Shown one piece after another: positions 7,105 to 13,576 of a DNA stretch of 13,576 nucleotides (position 1 is its first letter; each line of letters starts with the position of its first letter). The position numbers and the translations under genes are program-made. Source of the DNA: an uncultured Ruminococcus sp. (GTDB taxonomy: Bacteria; Bacillota; Clostridia; Oscillospirales; Ruminococcaceae); the NCBI GenBank assembly GCA_947173865.1, contig CAMWGS010000030.1, positions 1 to 13,576 of the forward strand, given 5' to 3'. The notes under the pieces were generated by a model. The model had not been told where the DNA came from and did no database searches. It saw only the letters and a program-made list of their open reading frames with translations.

Positions 7105-7926
7105 TTGTTTGAAGATATATCAAAAGTTATTATTATGAGCGATATGGACGGCACACTTCTTAATTCCGATAAAAAAATAACTGATAAAGACCGTCTTGCT
7201 ATCGAAAAATTCATATCACTCGGCGGAAAATTCACGGTTTCTACAGGTCGGACTATGGAGGCATTTGAACAGTACCGCCCTTTGCTTGAACTTAATATGC
7301 CCGTTGTTCTTTATAACGGCGGAGTGATTTATGACTACAATTCGGAAAAAATTATGTATACCGAATATCTGCCCGATGATGCGAGAGCAATAACAGAAGA
7401 ACTTTCAGACGCTATGCAGGAAGCAGGCGGTGAAGTTCTCAAAATTGATAAGACTTATGTTTTCAGGAATACTTACTATCAGAAAGTTCATACTGTTCTG
7501 TGCGGAATATCTCCCGAATATACCGAACTTTCTGAAATTGTCGACGGTGAATGGCTGAAAGTTCTGTTTGCTATGTCGCCCGAAGATATTCCGAGAATGG
7601 AAAAAATCATATCAGAAAAAAAATACAGTACGGTTGACTTTGTGAAATCTTCAGGAATTTTTATTGAGATGCTTCCGCATAATATAAGCAAAGGTTCTGC
7701 ACTTGACGAGTACAGAAAGCTTGACGGTATGAGTAATTTTACGTTTGTTGCAATAGGCGATTTCGATAACGATATTGAAATGATTCAGTCTGCCGATTTC
7801 GGAGCTTGTCCCGCAAATGCAGAGGAGTCGGTGAAAAAAATTTCCGATATTGTGCTTTCGGAAACCTGCGACAATGGTGCGGTTGCCGAACTTATTGAAT
7901 ATATAATTGAAAAATGTAAATGCTGA
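7105..7926 (+). CDS. Cof-type HAD-superfamily hydrolase (class IIB cap)
   Basis: This is a cytoplasmic Mg-dependent phosphatase of the Cof/YidA group, which typically act on sugar phosphates or nucleotides. All four HAD motifs are present in the 273-residue product: motif I DMDGTLLN with Asp13 and Asp15, motif II STGRT (46-50), motif III lysine in NISKGSAL (Lys196), and motif IV GDFDNDIEM with Asp219 and Asp223. The cap lies between motifs II and III. The start is taken as TTG 7105, because GAGGTG at 7093-7098 lies 6 bases upstream. A TTG at 7075 is also in frame but overlaps rluD and lacks a Shine-Dalgarno sequence. The substrate is unknown. The transketolase genes next door make a sugar phosphate plausible but unproven. 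Confidence 0.9.
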   Translation: MFEDISKVIIMSDMDGTLLNSDKKITDKDRLAIEKFISLGGKFTVSTGRTMEAFEQYRPLLELNMPVVLYNGGVIYDYNSEKIMYTEYLPDDARAITEELSDAMQEAGGEVLKIDKTYVFRNTYYQKVHTVLCGISPEYTELSEIVDGEWLKVLFAMSPEDIPRMEKIISEKKYSTVDFVKSSGIFIEMLPHNISKGSALDEYRKLDGMSNFTFVAIGDFDNDIEMIQSADFGACPANAEESVKKISDIVLSETCDNGAVAELIEYIIEKCKC

Positions 7927-7968
7927 ATACGGCAATGCCGTTAAAATAAATAACGCATGGAGGTTACT

Positions 7969-8808
7969 ATGGACGTATCTATCAAAAAGGATTTGCAGAA
8001 AAAAGCCTGCAAAGTAAGAATGGGCGTTATTGAGGGTACTTATAACGCTAAATCGGGACACCCCGGCGGTTCGCTTTCTATCAGCGATACACTCACTTAT
8101 CTCTATTACAACAAAATGAATGTTGACCCGAATGACCACGAAAATCCCGACAGGGACAGACTTGTGCTTTCAAAGGGTCATACCGCTCCCGCACTTTATT
8201 CCGTTCTTGCACAGAAAGGTTATTTCTCCGAAGAAGAACTTAAATCACTCCGTCATATCGGTGCAATGTTACAGGGACACCCCTGTATTCATATAACAGG
8301 TGTTGATATGTCAAGCGGTTCGCTCGGTCAGGGAATTTCCGCAGCTTGTGGTATGGCTCTCGCAGGAAAGCTTGACAACAAGTCATATAAAGTCTATACA
8401 ATTCTCGGAGACGGTGAAATTGAAGAAGGTCAGGTGTGGGAGGCAGCAATGTTTGCATCTCACTATAAACTCGGAAATCTTGTTGCTGTTGTTGACAATA
8501 ACGGTTTGCAGATTGACGGTCCTATAACCGAGGTTTGTTCTCCTGAACCGATTACAGATAAGTTTTCCGCTTTCGGCTGGCACGTAATCACTATTGACGG
8601 ACACGATTTTGACGACATTGACCGTGCGTTCACAGAGGCTGATACAGTAACTGAAAAGCCTGTTGTTATTATTCAGAAATCGGTAAAGGGTAAGGGCGTT
8701 TCGTTTATGGAAAATCAGGTAGGCTGGCACGGTACAGCTCCCAACAAGGAACAGTATGAACAAGCTATGTCTGAACTCAACGCACAGTTAAAGGAATTGG
8801 AGGACTGA
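7969..8808 (+). CDS. Transketolase, N-terminal subunit
   Basis: This is the thiamine-diphosphate-binding half of a split transketolase, which moves two-carbon ketol units between sugar phosphates in the non-oxidative pentose phosphate pathway. The 279-residue product has SGHPGGSLSISD (29-40), SKGHTAPALY, GSLGQGISAACGMAL and the TPP/Mg motif GDGEIEEGQVWEA (147-159) ending in DNNG. ATG 7969 is preferred over an in-frame ATG at 7957, since that codon overlaps the Shine-Dalgarno sequence GGAGG (7959-7963), placed 5 bases before 7969. The next gene is the partner half, and both are needed for the active site, which forms between them. Split transketolases are common in Clostridia and archaea, so this is not a broken gene. 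Confidence 0.94.
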   Translation: MDVSIKKDLQKKACKVRMGVIEGTYNAKSGHPGGSLSISDTLTYLYYNKMNVDPNDHENPDRDRLVLSKGHTAPALYSVLAQKGYFSEEELKSLRHIGAMLQGHPCIHITGVDMSSGSLGQGISAACGMALAGKLDNKSYKVYTILGDGEIEEGQVWEAAMFASHYKLGNLVAVVDNNGLQIDGPITEVCSPEPITDKFSAFGWHVITIDGHDFDDIDRAFTEADTVTEKPVVIIQKSVKGKGVSFMENQVGWHGTAPNKEQYEQAMSELNAQLKELED

Positions 8809-8812
8809 TAAT

Positions 8813-9760
8813 ATGGCAGATGTAATTAAAAAGGCTACCAGAGAAAGCTACGGCGAAACTCTCAGAGACTTGGCAGAAGAATATAAAGACTTGGTAGTTC
8901 TCGATGCAGACCTTGCAGCAGCTACCAAAACAGGTATTTTCAAGAAAGCATATCCTGAAAGATTTTTTGACTGCGGTATTGCAGAAGCAAATATGATGGG
9001 CGTTGCGGCAGGACTTGCTGCCTGCGGAAAAATTCCGTTTGCAAGTACTTTTGCAATGTTTGCGGCAGGACGTGCTTTTGAGATTGTAAGAAACTCTATC
9101 GGTTATCCGCACCTCAATGTAAAAATAGGTGCAACTCATGCAGGTATTTCAGTAGGTGAGGACGGTGCAACACACCAGTGCAACGAAGATATTGCACTGA
9201 TGAGAACTATCCCTGGTATGACAATTATAAATCCCTGTGATGACGTTGAAGCAAGAGCCGCTGTAAAGGTTGCACTTGATTTCAATGGTCCTGTTTATAT
9301 GCGCTTCGGCAGACTTGCAGTTCCGATAATCAACGATAAGGAAACATATAAGTTTGAACTTGGCAAGGGCGTTGTCATGAAAGACGGCAATGACGTGACT
9401 ATTGTTGCTACAGGTCTTATGGTAAACGAAGCAATTGAAGCCGCAAAGGTTCTTGAAACAGAGGGTATTTCCGCAAGGGTTGTTAATATTCACACAATAA
9501 AGCCACTTGACAAGGAACTTATCTGTAAGTGTGCAAAGGAAACCGGTGTCATTGTTACGGCTGAGGAACACAGTGTTATCGGCGGACTTGGTTCGGCAGT
9601 TGCGGAAGCAGTAACAGAATGTTGTCCCGTACCTGTTGTAAAGATTGGTGTAAACGATGAATTCGGACATTCAGGACCTGCCGTTGACCTGCTCAAAGAA
9701 TTTGGCTTGTCTGCTGAAAATATCGTAAACAAGACAAAAGAAGCAGTTAAATTAAAATAA
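8813..9760 (+). CDS. Transketolase, C-terminal subunit
   Basis: This partner of the preceding gene carries the pyrimidine-binding and C-terminal transketolase domains. The 315-residue product has FFDCGIAEANMMGVAAGLA with the catalytic-type Glu58 that activates thiamine diphosphate. It continues with FASTFAMFAAGRAFE, then IGATHAGISVGEDGATHQ and MRTIPGMTIINPCD. The C-terminal domain (about 190-315) has VNIHTIKPLD, TAEEHSVIGGLGSAVAE and FGHSGPAVDLLKEFGL. ATTGGAGG at 8796-8803, inside the end of the upstream gene, is the ribosome binding site, and the two genes are 4 bases apart. It is the last gene of the long transcription unit, which ends at the terminator 9 bases downstream. DXP synthase and dehydrogenase E1 beta proteins share the fold, but the paired N-subunit points to transketolase. 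Confidence 0.94.
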   Translation: MADVIKKATRESYGETLRDLAEEYKDLVVLDADLAAATKTGIFKKAYPERFFDCGIAEANMMGVAAGLAACGKIPFASTFAMFAAGRAFEIVRNSIGYPHLNVKIGATHAGISVGEDGATHQCNEDIALMRTIPGMTIINPCDDVEARAAVKVALDFNGPVYMRFGRLAVPIINDKETYKFELGKGVVMKDGNDVTIVATGLMVNEAIEAAKVLETEGISARVVNIHTIKPLDKELICKCAKETGVIVTAEEHSVIGGLGSAVAEAVTECCPVPVVKIGVNDEFGHSGPAVDLLKEFGLSAENIVNKTKEAVKLK

Positions 9761-9768
9761 AAAACCTG

Positions 9769-9804
9769 AAACAGACCTGTTTTTTACAACAGGTCTGTTT
9801 TTTT
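9769..9804 (+). terminator. Strong intrinsic terminator after the transketolase pair
   Basis: AAACAGACCTGTT (9769-9781) and AACAGGTCTGTTT (9788-9800) form a perfect 13-bp stem with a 6-base loop, followed by an unbroken T run through 9804. It ends the long plus-strand unit and lies just before a new promoter. Confidence 0.93.
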
Positions 9805-9834
9805 GTCAGAAAGATGAAAAATCGCAGAAAGTTC

Positions 9835-9863
9835 TTTACAGCTCCAGAAAATTGTGATATAAT
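9835..9863 (+). promoter_or_regulatory. Sigma-A promoter of the VanY-like gene
   Basis: TTTACA (9835-9840) and TATAAT (9858-9863) are 17 bases apart, and TG at 9855-9856 adds an extended -10. Transcription should begin near 9870, giving a leader of about 30 bases with AGGAG at 9884-9888. This is the clearest promoter in the window. Confidence 0.85.
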
Positions 9864-9900
9864 TTAGAGTAATTACAGAAAAAAGGAGCGATAAATTTTT

Positions 9901-11046
9901 ATGAACAAAGGAAGTCAGCGACGAAAAAAAAGAAAATACAGAGTTCGTTATGACCGTATTTTTGCGGTTCTGCTTGCACTTGTTGTTATGAGTGTGGTTG
10001 TAACTTCATGTGTAAAGGGAATGTTGGGAAAAGATGATAATTCTGTTCCGAAAAATCCGGATAAGAACATTACAACGGATATGTCCGAACAGACGGAAGA
10101 AAATGAGACAACAACAAGTCTGTCGGAAATCAGTACGGAAATAACATCGGATTCTTTGACAACTACAGGCGGAATTACTTCCGCTTTAACGACAACTACA
10201 ACAACATCATCAACTACGACGGAAACAACAACTTCAACTACCACCACCACTACTGCCAAACGTGTTAAAGAACAACTGCCCGAAGGTTATACAACTGTTC
10301 CTGTAAACAGTGCAGAAGCATACAGCGGTAATCTTGTAATGGTAAATGCAAATCATATATATCAGTTCCCGACGGACGATACTGAACTTGTAACGCTTTA
10401 TGACCATATAAGTACAGAATATTACGGCGTAAGTGATTTGGTTATAAGTCTTGACGCTGAGGTTGTTGAACATCTTAACCAGCTTATGCAGGACTTTGCA
10501 GAAACTCAGTACAACACCGATATATTTATTATCGGCGGTTATCGTTCGGCAGAAGAACAGAATCAGAAATATAACTATGGTACTTCTTACACTGTAGGCG
10601 GTTTTTCGGATTATCATACAGGCAGAAGTTTTGATATGGGTGTTTTCCCGCAGGACGGCTCAAGTTCGGGATATTATTCACCGACAGGAGTTTATTCGTG
10701 GATAGACGAACACGCTTCAGATTACGGCTTTGTTTTAAGGTATCCCGAAGGCAAGGAAAGTATTACAGGTGAAAAGGCAAGGACTCAGACATATCGTTAT
10801 GTAGGTGTGCCACATTCCACATATATGAAACAGAATAACCTTTGTCTTGAGGAGTATATTGAGAAACTTAAATCATATACTACAAACAAGCCTCTTGAAA
10901 TTTCTTCGGGAACAGGTCTTTATAAGGTTTATTATGTTGAGTCTGATTACGACGATATGACGGATATCGGAGTGCCGAAAAACAGTGAATACGAGATTTC
11001 AGGAAATAATGAGGACGGATTTATTATTACCGTCAAAGTTAACTGA
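9901..11046 (+). CDS. Membrane-anchored VanY-like (M15B fold) protein, predicted catalytically defective
   Basis: The 381-residue product has a basic N-terminus and a hydrophobic segment (20-36) ending in VVTSC37, which fits a lipobox, although an uncleaved anchor is possible. A Thr-rich linker covers about 87-118. A VanY/D,D-carboxypeptidase fold spans about 140-325, with IIGGYRSAEEQ (210-220), GFSDYHTGRSFDMG (234-247), YGFVLRYPEGKESITG (275-290) and RYVG (299-302). A short extra C-terminal region follows (328-381). Active VanY proteins have SEHxxGxxxD and EPWHxRYVG. Here the first zinc His is Tyr238, the catalytic Glu is Arg294 and the last zinc His is Thr297; only Asp245 is kept. It therefore probably binds rather than cuts peptidoglycan peptides, or uses another site. 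The fold call is firm and loss of activity is inferred. AGGAG lies 12 bases before ATG. Confidence 0.85.
   Translation: MNKGSQRRKKRKYRVRYDRIFAVLLALVVMSVVVTSCVKGMLGKDDNSVPKNPDKNITTDMSEQTEENETTTSLSEISTEITSDSLTTTGGITSALTTTTTTSSTTTETTTSTTTTTTAKRVKEQLPEGYTTVPVNSAEAYSGNLVMVNANHIYQFPTDDTELVTLYDHISTEYYGVSDLVISLDAEVVEHLNQLMQDFAETQYNTDIFIIGGYRSAEEQNQKYNYGTSYTVGGFSDYHTGRSFDMGVFPQDGSSSGYYSPTGVYSWIDEHASDYGFVLRYPEGKESITGEKARTQTYRYVGVPHSTYMKQNNLCLEEYIEKLKSYTTNKPLEISSGTGLYKVYYVESDYDDMTDIGVPKNSEYEISGNNEDGFIITVKVN
10159..10254 (+). repeat. Low-complexity threonine-codon tract in the VanY-like gene
   Basis: Codons ACA, ACT, ACC and ACG dominate, encoding a linker of mostly Thr with a few Ser, Glu, Gly, Ile and Ala (residues 87-118). 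Such tracts are typical of secreted proteins in ruminococci and act as extended, often glycosylated spacers. Mixed synonymous codons argue against a simple slippage tract. The minus-strand reading, rich in Val, is a shadow. Confidence 0.8.
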
Positions 11047-11050
11047 TAAA

Positions 11051-11090
11051 CAGAAAGAGCTTAGGAAATTTTTTCCTTGGCTCTTTTCTG
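11051..11090 (+). terminator. Hairpin terminator between the VanY-like and peptide-binding genes
   Basis: Bases 11054-11068 pair with 11072-11086 around a TTT loop, a 15-bp stem with one mismatch and one G-T pair. CAG/CTG at 11051-11053 and 11088-11090 can extend it past a one-base bulge. The tail is only TTTTC, so termination may be incomplete and the downstream gene may receive read-through. No convincing promoter was found in the 67-base gap. Confidence 0.65.
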
Positions 11091-11113
11091 AGATAATATG
11101 AACGGAGATAAAT

Positions 11114-12754
11114 GTGAAAAAACTGACAATGTTTATCTGTACAGTATTATGTGCAGTAACTCTTTCATCGTGTGGAAATAATGACAGGGGAGACGGTACG
11201 GGGCATATGTATGATGTTTCTGTTCTCGGAAATCCCGAAAGTCTTGACCCTCAGTATGCGACCGATTCGGCTTCAAATACGATTATAAAAAATCTTTACA
11301 GCGGTCTTATGTCAACCGACAGCAACGGAAATATTTTTTGCTGTAACGCCGAAAGCTATACCGTTTCTTCCGACGGACTTGAATATACTTTTAATCTTAA
11401 ACAGGATAACTACTGGTTCTTTGACGAAAATGACGACGATATAATTGACGATGACGAATATTTTCCCGTTACGGCAAGTGACTATGTTTTTGCTTTCCGC
11501 CGTATTCTTGACCCTGCAATGCAGTCGCCGTATGCGGAAAGTTTTTCGTGTATAAGAAACGGCAGTAACATTATTTCGGGAAAAGCACTGCCTGAAACAG
11601 CGGGAGTAATTGCCGTTGATGATTATACTCTGAATATTTCGCTTGATTATCCGTCGGCGGAATTTCTCGGTCTGCTTGCAACAAATGCCGCAGTGCCGTG
11701 TAACAGGGAATTTTTTTATTCAACCAAAGGTCGTTACGGACTTGATGACCGTTCTGTTATGTCAAACGGAGCATTTTTTGTAAGACAGTGGTTTTATGAC
11801 CCTTACGGAGTAAATAACATTCTTTACATGAAGCGGAACGAAGTGAACCGCAGTGAAACAAATGAAATATGTCCGTCATTCCTGAATTTTACGATTGAAT
11901 CAAGTGAAGATGATATCCGCAGTATGTTCAAGGCGGGACAGATTGAGTGCTTTACTACAATGAATACAGGCGGACTGAACTTGAAAAAATATATTGTAAA
12001 TTCTTCGGAGGCTACAACCCTCGGACTTATTTTCAATCCTGACGATGTATACTATTCAAATGAGAATATACGTAAAACTCTTGCCCTTTCAGTTGACAGA
12101 AAGGAAATTATCAAAGATACAGACAGCAGTGACATCAAAGAGGCATACGGAATAATTCCCCCTGCTGTGAAACTTCTTGGAAGAAGCTACAGGGAACTCG
12201 TGGCAGATGAGCAGTTTGAATTTTACAACATCGAAGAAGCAAAACGTTGTTTTGAGGTCGGTAAGGCTGAACTACAGACAGAATCCCTGGACGGAGCAAA
12301 AATACTTGTTTGCAGTGGCACTATAGACAGCAGTTACCTTCATAAACTTTCGCAGAAATGGCAGGAACTTTTTGGTTTTTATATCGGTATAGAGGAAGTT
12401 ATTCCTACGGAATTCAGCCGTTGTATTGCCGAAAAAGATTATACTATTGCACTTTATCCTCTCAATGCGGACTATGACAGCGGACTTTCTGTAATTGAAC
12501 AATTTGAAAAAAATGACTTTCTGAAATATTCGGCAGACGGCAGTGAAATTACGGACAGAATAAGAAAATGTGCTGATATTTCTGAACTTGTTGACTGTTA
12601 TTGTGTGGAAGAAAGCGGAATACTTGACAGTTACGGATTTATACCGCTTTTTTATAAAAATTCCTATCTTATTATGCAGGACGATAATGAAGATATACTT
12701 TATGACGCTTTTACAGGCTCGCTTGATTTTAAGTACGCTAAAAATTACAGCTGA
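11114..12754 (+). CDS. Peptide-binding lipoprotein, OppA/DppA type (SBP family 5)
   Basis: Extracellular solute-binding proteins of this family deliver oligopeptides or similar ligands to an ABC importer. The 546-residue product has a signal peptide ending in the lipobox LSSC20, so LspA should process it. The SBP-5 fold is seen from about 33: VLGNPESLDPQYATDS, NLYSGLM, a substrate-entry block with PVTASDYVFAFRRILDP (118-134), a later SNGAFFVRQWFYDP, and NIRKTLALSVDRKEII. Residues 104-115 form an EF-hand-like acidic loop, DENDDDIIDDDE. GTG 11114 is supported by GGAG at 11104-11107, 6 bases upstream. No permease or ATPase gene is adjacent on either side, so it is an orphan binding protein, serving an importer elsewhere or acting as a sensor. 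The ligand is unknown. Confidence 0.9.
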   Translation: MKKLTMFICTVLCAVTLSSCGNNDRGDGTGHMYDVSVLGNPESLDPQYATDSASNTIIKNLYSGLMSTDSNGNIFCCNAESYTVSSDGLEYTFNLKQDNYWFFDENDDDIIDDDEYFPVTASDYVFAFRRILDPAMQSPYAESFSCIRNGSNIISGKALPETAGVIAVDDYTLNISLDYPSAEFLGLLATNAAVPCNREFFYSTKGRYGLDDRSVMSNGAFFVRQWFYDPYGVNNILYMKRNEVNRSETNEICPSFLNFTIESSEDDIRSMFKAGQIECFTTMNTGGLNLKKYIVNSSEATTLGLIFNPDDVYYSNENIRKTLALSVDRKEIIKDTDSSDIKEAYGIIPPAVKLLGRSYRELVADEQFEFYNIEEAKRCFEVGKAELQTESLDGAKILVCSGTIDSSYLHKLSQKWQELFGFYIGIEEVIPTEFSRCIAEKDYTIALYPLNADYDSGLSVIEQFEKNDFLKYSADGSEITDRIRKCADISELVDCYCVEESGILDSYGFIPLFYKNSYLIMQDDNEDILYDAFTGSLDFKYAKNYS

Positions 12755-12756
12755 TA

Positions 12757-12793
12757 AAAACAGGAACAGTAAAAATTATTCTGTTCCTGTTTT
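12757..12793. terminator. Bidirectional terminator between converging genes
   Basis: AAAACAGGAACAG (12757-12769) and CTGTTCCTGTTTT (12781-12793) form a perfect 13-bp stem with an 11-base loop. The plus strand ends in TTTT and the minus strand in a five-base T run, so it can serve both the peptide-binding gene and the AraC-type gene, whose stop is only 2 bases away. Confidence 0.9.
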
Positions 12794-12794
12794 C

Positions 12795-13576
12795 TTATGA
12801 ATTTTCGTTTTTTATGATTTTTCTGTATTCCGAAGGCGTACAGTTCTGATGCTGGCGGAACTGTCTCATAAAATATGAATCACTGTCATATCCGCATTTT
12901 TCGGCAATTTCACTGATTGACAAATCAGTATTTTTCAGAAGTTCACAGGCATATAATATACGGCTGTAAATTACGTCCTGACGGTATGTCGTTCCGAAAG
13001 CTGTGTAATAAAGCCTGTGGAAATAAGCACGGCTTATAGCCATGTTATAGCATATTTCATCAGCCGACCATTCTTTCATCGGTTCTTCAAATATTGCATC
13101 TCTCAGTGCTTTGAGTTCCTGATATTTCGGAATACTCGGAATATCGGGTTTTGCGGAAAACATTTCGCTAAGTGAAATAAATATTATTCTCATTGAAAGT
13201 TCCATAAATTCAGTGTAATGCTTACCCTTTTTGAGAAATGCCGACTTCATTGATTTGAGTGTTGAAGATATTACAAAATCGTCTGTAATTTCAACGGGAA
13301 CGTCAAGCGGAATGTTCATTGAAACTATGTATTGTCTGTCTGTTGAAGATGTCTGAAAATTCACATAGTCATATTTAAGAGGAGTATTGTTTAGAGGACG
13401 TATTTCCTGTCTGAATCCGTTGCTTGATATAACTGACGAACTGCCTGTGAAAACTTTGCTTTCACCGCCTGATGAAAATACTATAGGTGACCTGAAAAGA
13501 AAAAATGTAAAATTCGGATTTCTTTCAATGCCCGAAGAACTGGTTTTATGGCAGTTGATATTTATCTTGTTTATTT
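12795..13576 (-). CDS. AraC-family transcriptional regulator (5' end outside window)
   Basis: The minus-strand frame is open from the right window edge to a TAA at 12795-12797 and encodes 259 residues. The N-terminal part (to about residue 160) looks like the cupin ligand-binding domain of AraC regulators, with HKTSSSGIERNPNFTFFLFR and GFRQEIRPLNNTPLKYDYV. The C-terminal part holds the double helix-turn-helix: SADEICYNMAISRAYFHRLY, then LSISEIAEKCGYDSDSYFMRQFRQ and the closing TPSEYRKII. A GTG at 13364 could be taken as a start, but it would cut the sensor domain in half and the reading frame clearly continues, so the true start lies just beyond 13576. The ligand is unknown, probably a sugar or other small molecule. 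It converges on the peptide-binding gene, so a link between them is only a guess. Confidence 0.9.
   Translation of the reverse strand, partial: INKININCHKTSSSGIERNPNFTFFLFRSPIVFSSGGESKVFTGSSSVISSNGFRQEIRPLNNTPLKYDYVNFQTSSTDRQYIVSMNIPLDVPVEITDDFVISSTLKSMKSAFLKKGKHYTEFMELSMRIIFISLSEMFSAKPDIPSIPKYQELKALRDAIFEEPMKEWSADEICYNMAISRAYFHRLYYTAFGTTYRQDVIYSRILYACELLKNTDLSISEIAEKCGYDSDSYFMRQFRQHQNCTPSEYRKIIKNENS

Noticed and set aside
7929..7941. Hairpin ACGGC-AAT-GCCGT between the HAD hydrolase and transketolase genes as a terminator
   Set aside because: The stem is only 5 bp and is not followed by a T run.
8806..8815. Frameshift splitting one transketolase gene
   Set aside because: The downstream half has its own ATG and Shine-Dalgarno sequence, no domain sequence is missing, and split transketolases are a known normal form.
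10159..10254. Microsatellite or CRISPR-like repeat
   Set aside because: The tract is coding, stays in frame, uses mixed Thr codons and has no spacer structure.
9948..10259. Minus-strand 103-residue frame rich in valine
   Set aside because: It is the complement of the threonine-codon tract and has no ribosome binding site or recognisable domain.
13362..13364. GTG at 13364 (minus strand) as the start of a short AraC-type protein
   Set aside because: The frame continues without a stop to the window edge and the extra sequence fits the cupin sensor domain.

Overview
The window looks like the chromosome of a low-to-moderate GC, Gram-positive Clostridia member, most likely Ruminococcus or a close relative in the Oscillospiraceae. 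This is inferred from the conserved Firmicutes block yggS-sepF-ylmH-divIVA-ileS-lspA-rluD, the split transketolase pair, the threonine-rich linker in a secreted protein, strong AGGAGG-type ribosome binding sites, and use of GTG and TTG starts. No mobile element, CRISPR array, tRNA or rRNA was seen, and no gap exceeds about 140 bases.

Positions 1-9804 read as one long plus-strand transcription unit of tightly packed housekeeping genes. They are the tail of a probable HlyD-type adaptor gene, yggS (PLP homeostasis), sepF and divIVA (division and pole proteins), ylmH (S4 RNA-binding protein), ileS, lspA (lipoprotein signal peptidase), an rluD-type pseudouridine synthase, a Cof-type HAD phosphatase, and the N- and C-terminal halves of a split transketolase. 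Many junctions overlap or are under 25 bases. A strong intrinsic terminator at 9769-9804 closes the unit.

Positions 9835-12793 hold two envelope genes. A clear sigma-A promoter (TTTACA, 17 bases, TGn-TATAAT) drives a membrane-anchored or lipidated VanY-fold protein. A hairpin terminator separates it from an orphan peptide-binding lipoprotein of the OppA/DppA type. A bidirectional terminator separates that gene from a converging AraC-family regulator, whose reading frame runs off the right edge.

No wholly new multi-gene system is evident. The most interesting signals are: (1) a perfect 11-bp hairpin between the Shine-Dalgarno sequence and the ATG of ileS, whose folding would bring a 33-base gap down to about 8 bases; (2) a VanY-like domain that has lost two of three zinc ligands and the catalytic glutamate, so it is probably a pseudo-peptidase; (3) a sepF leader with mutually exclusive pairings, one of which hides the Shine-Dalgarno sequence; and (4) an EF-hand-like calcium loop inside the peptide-binding lipoprotein.
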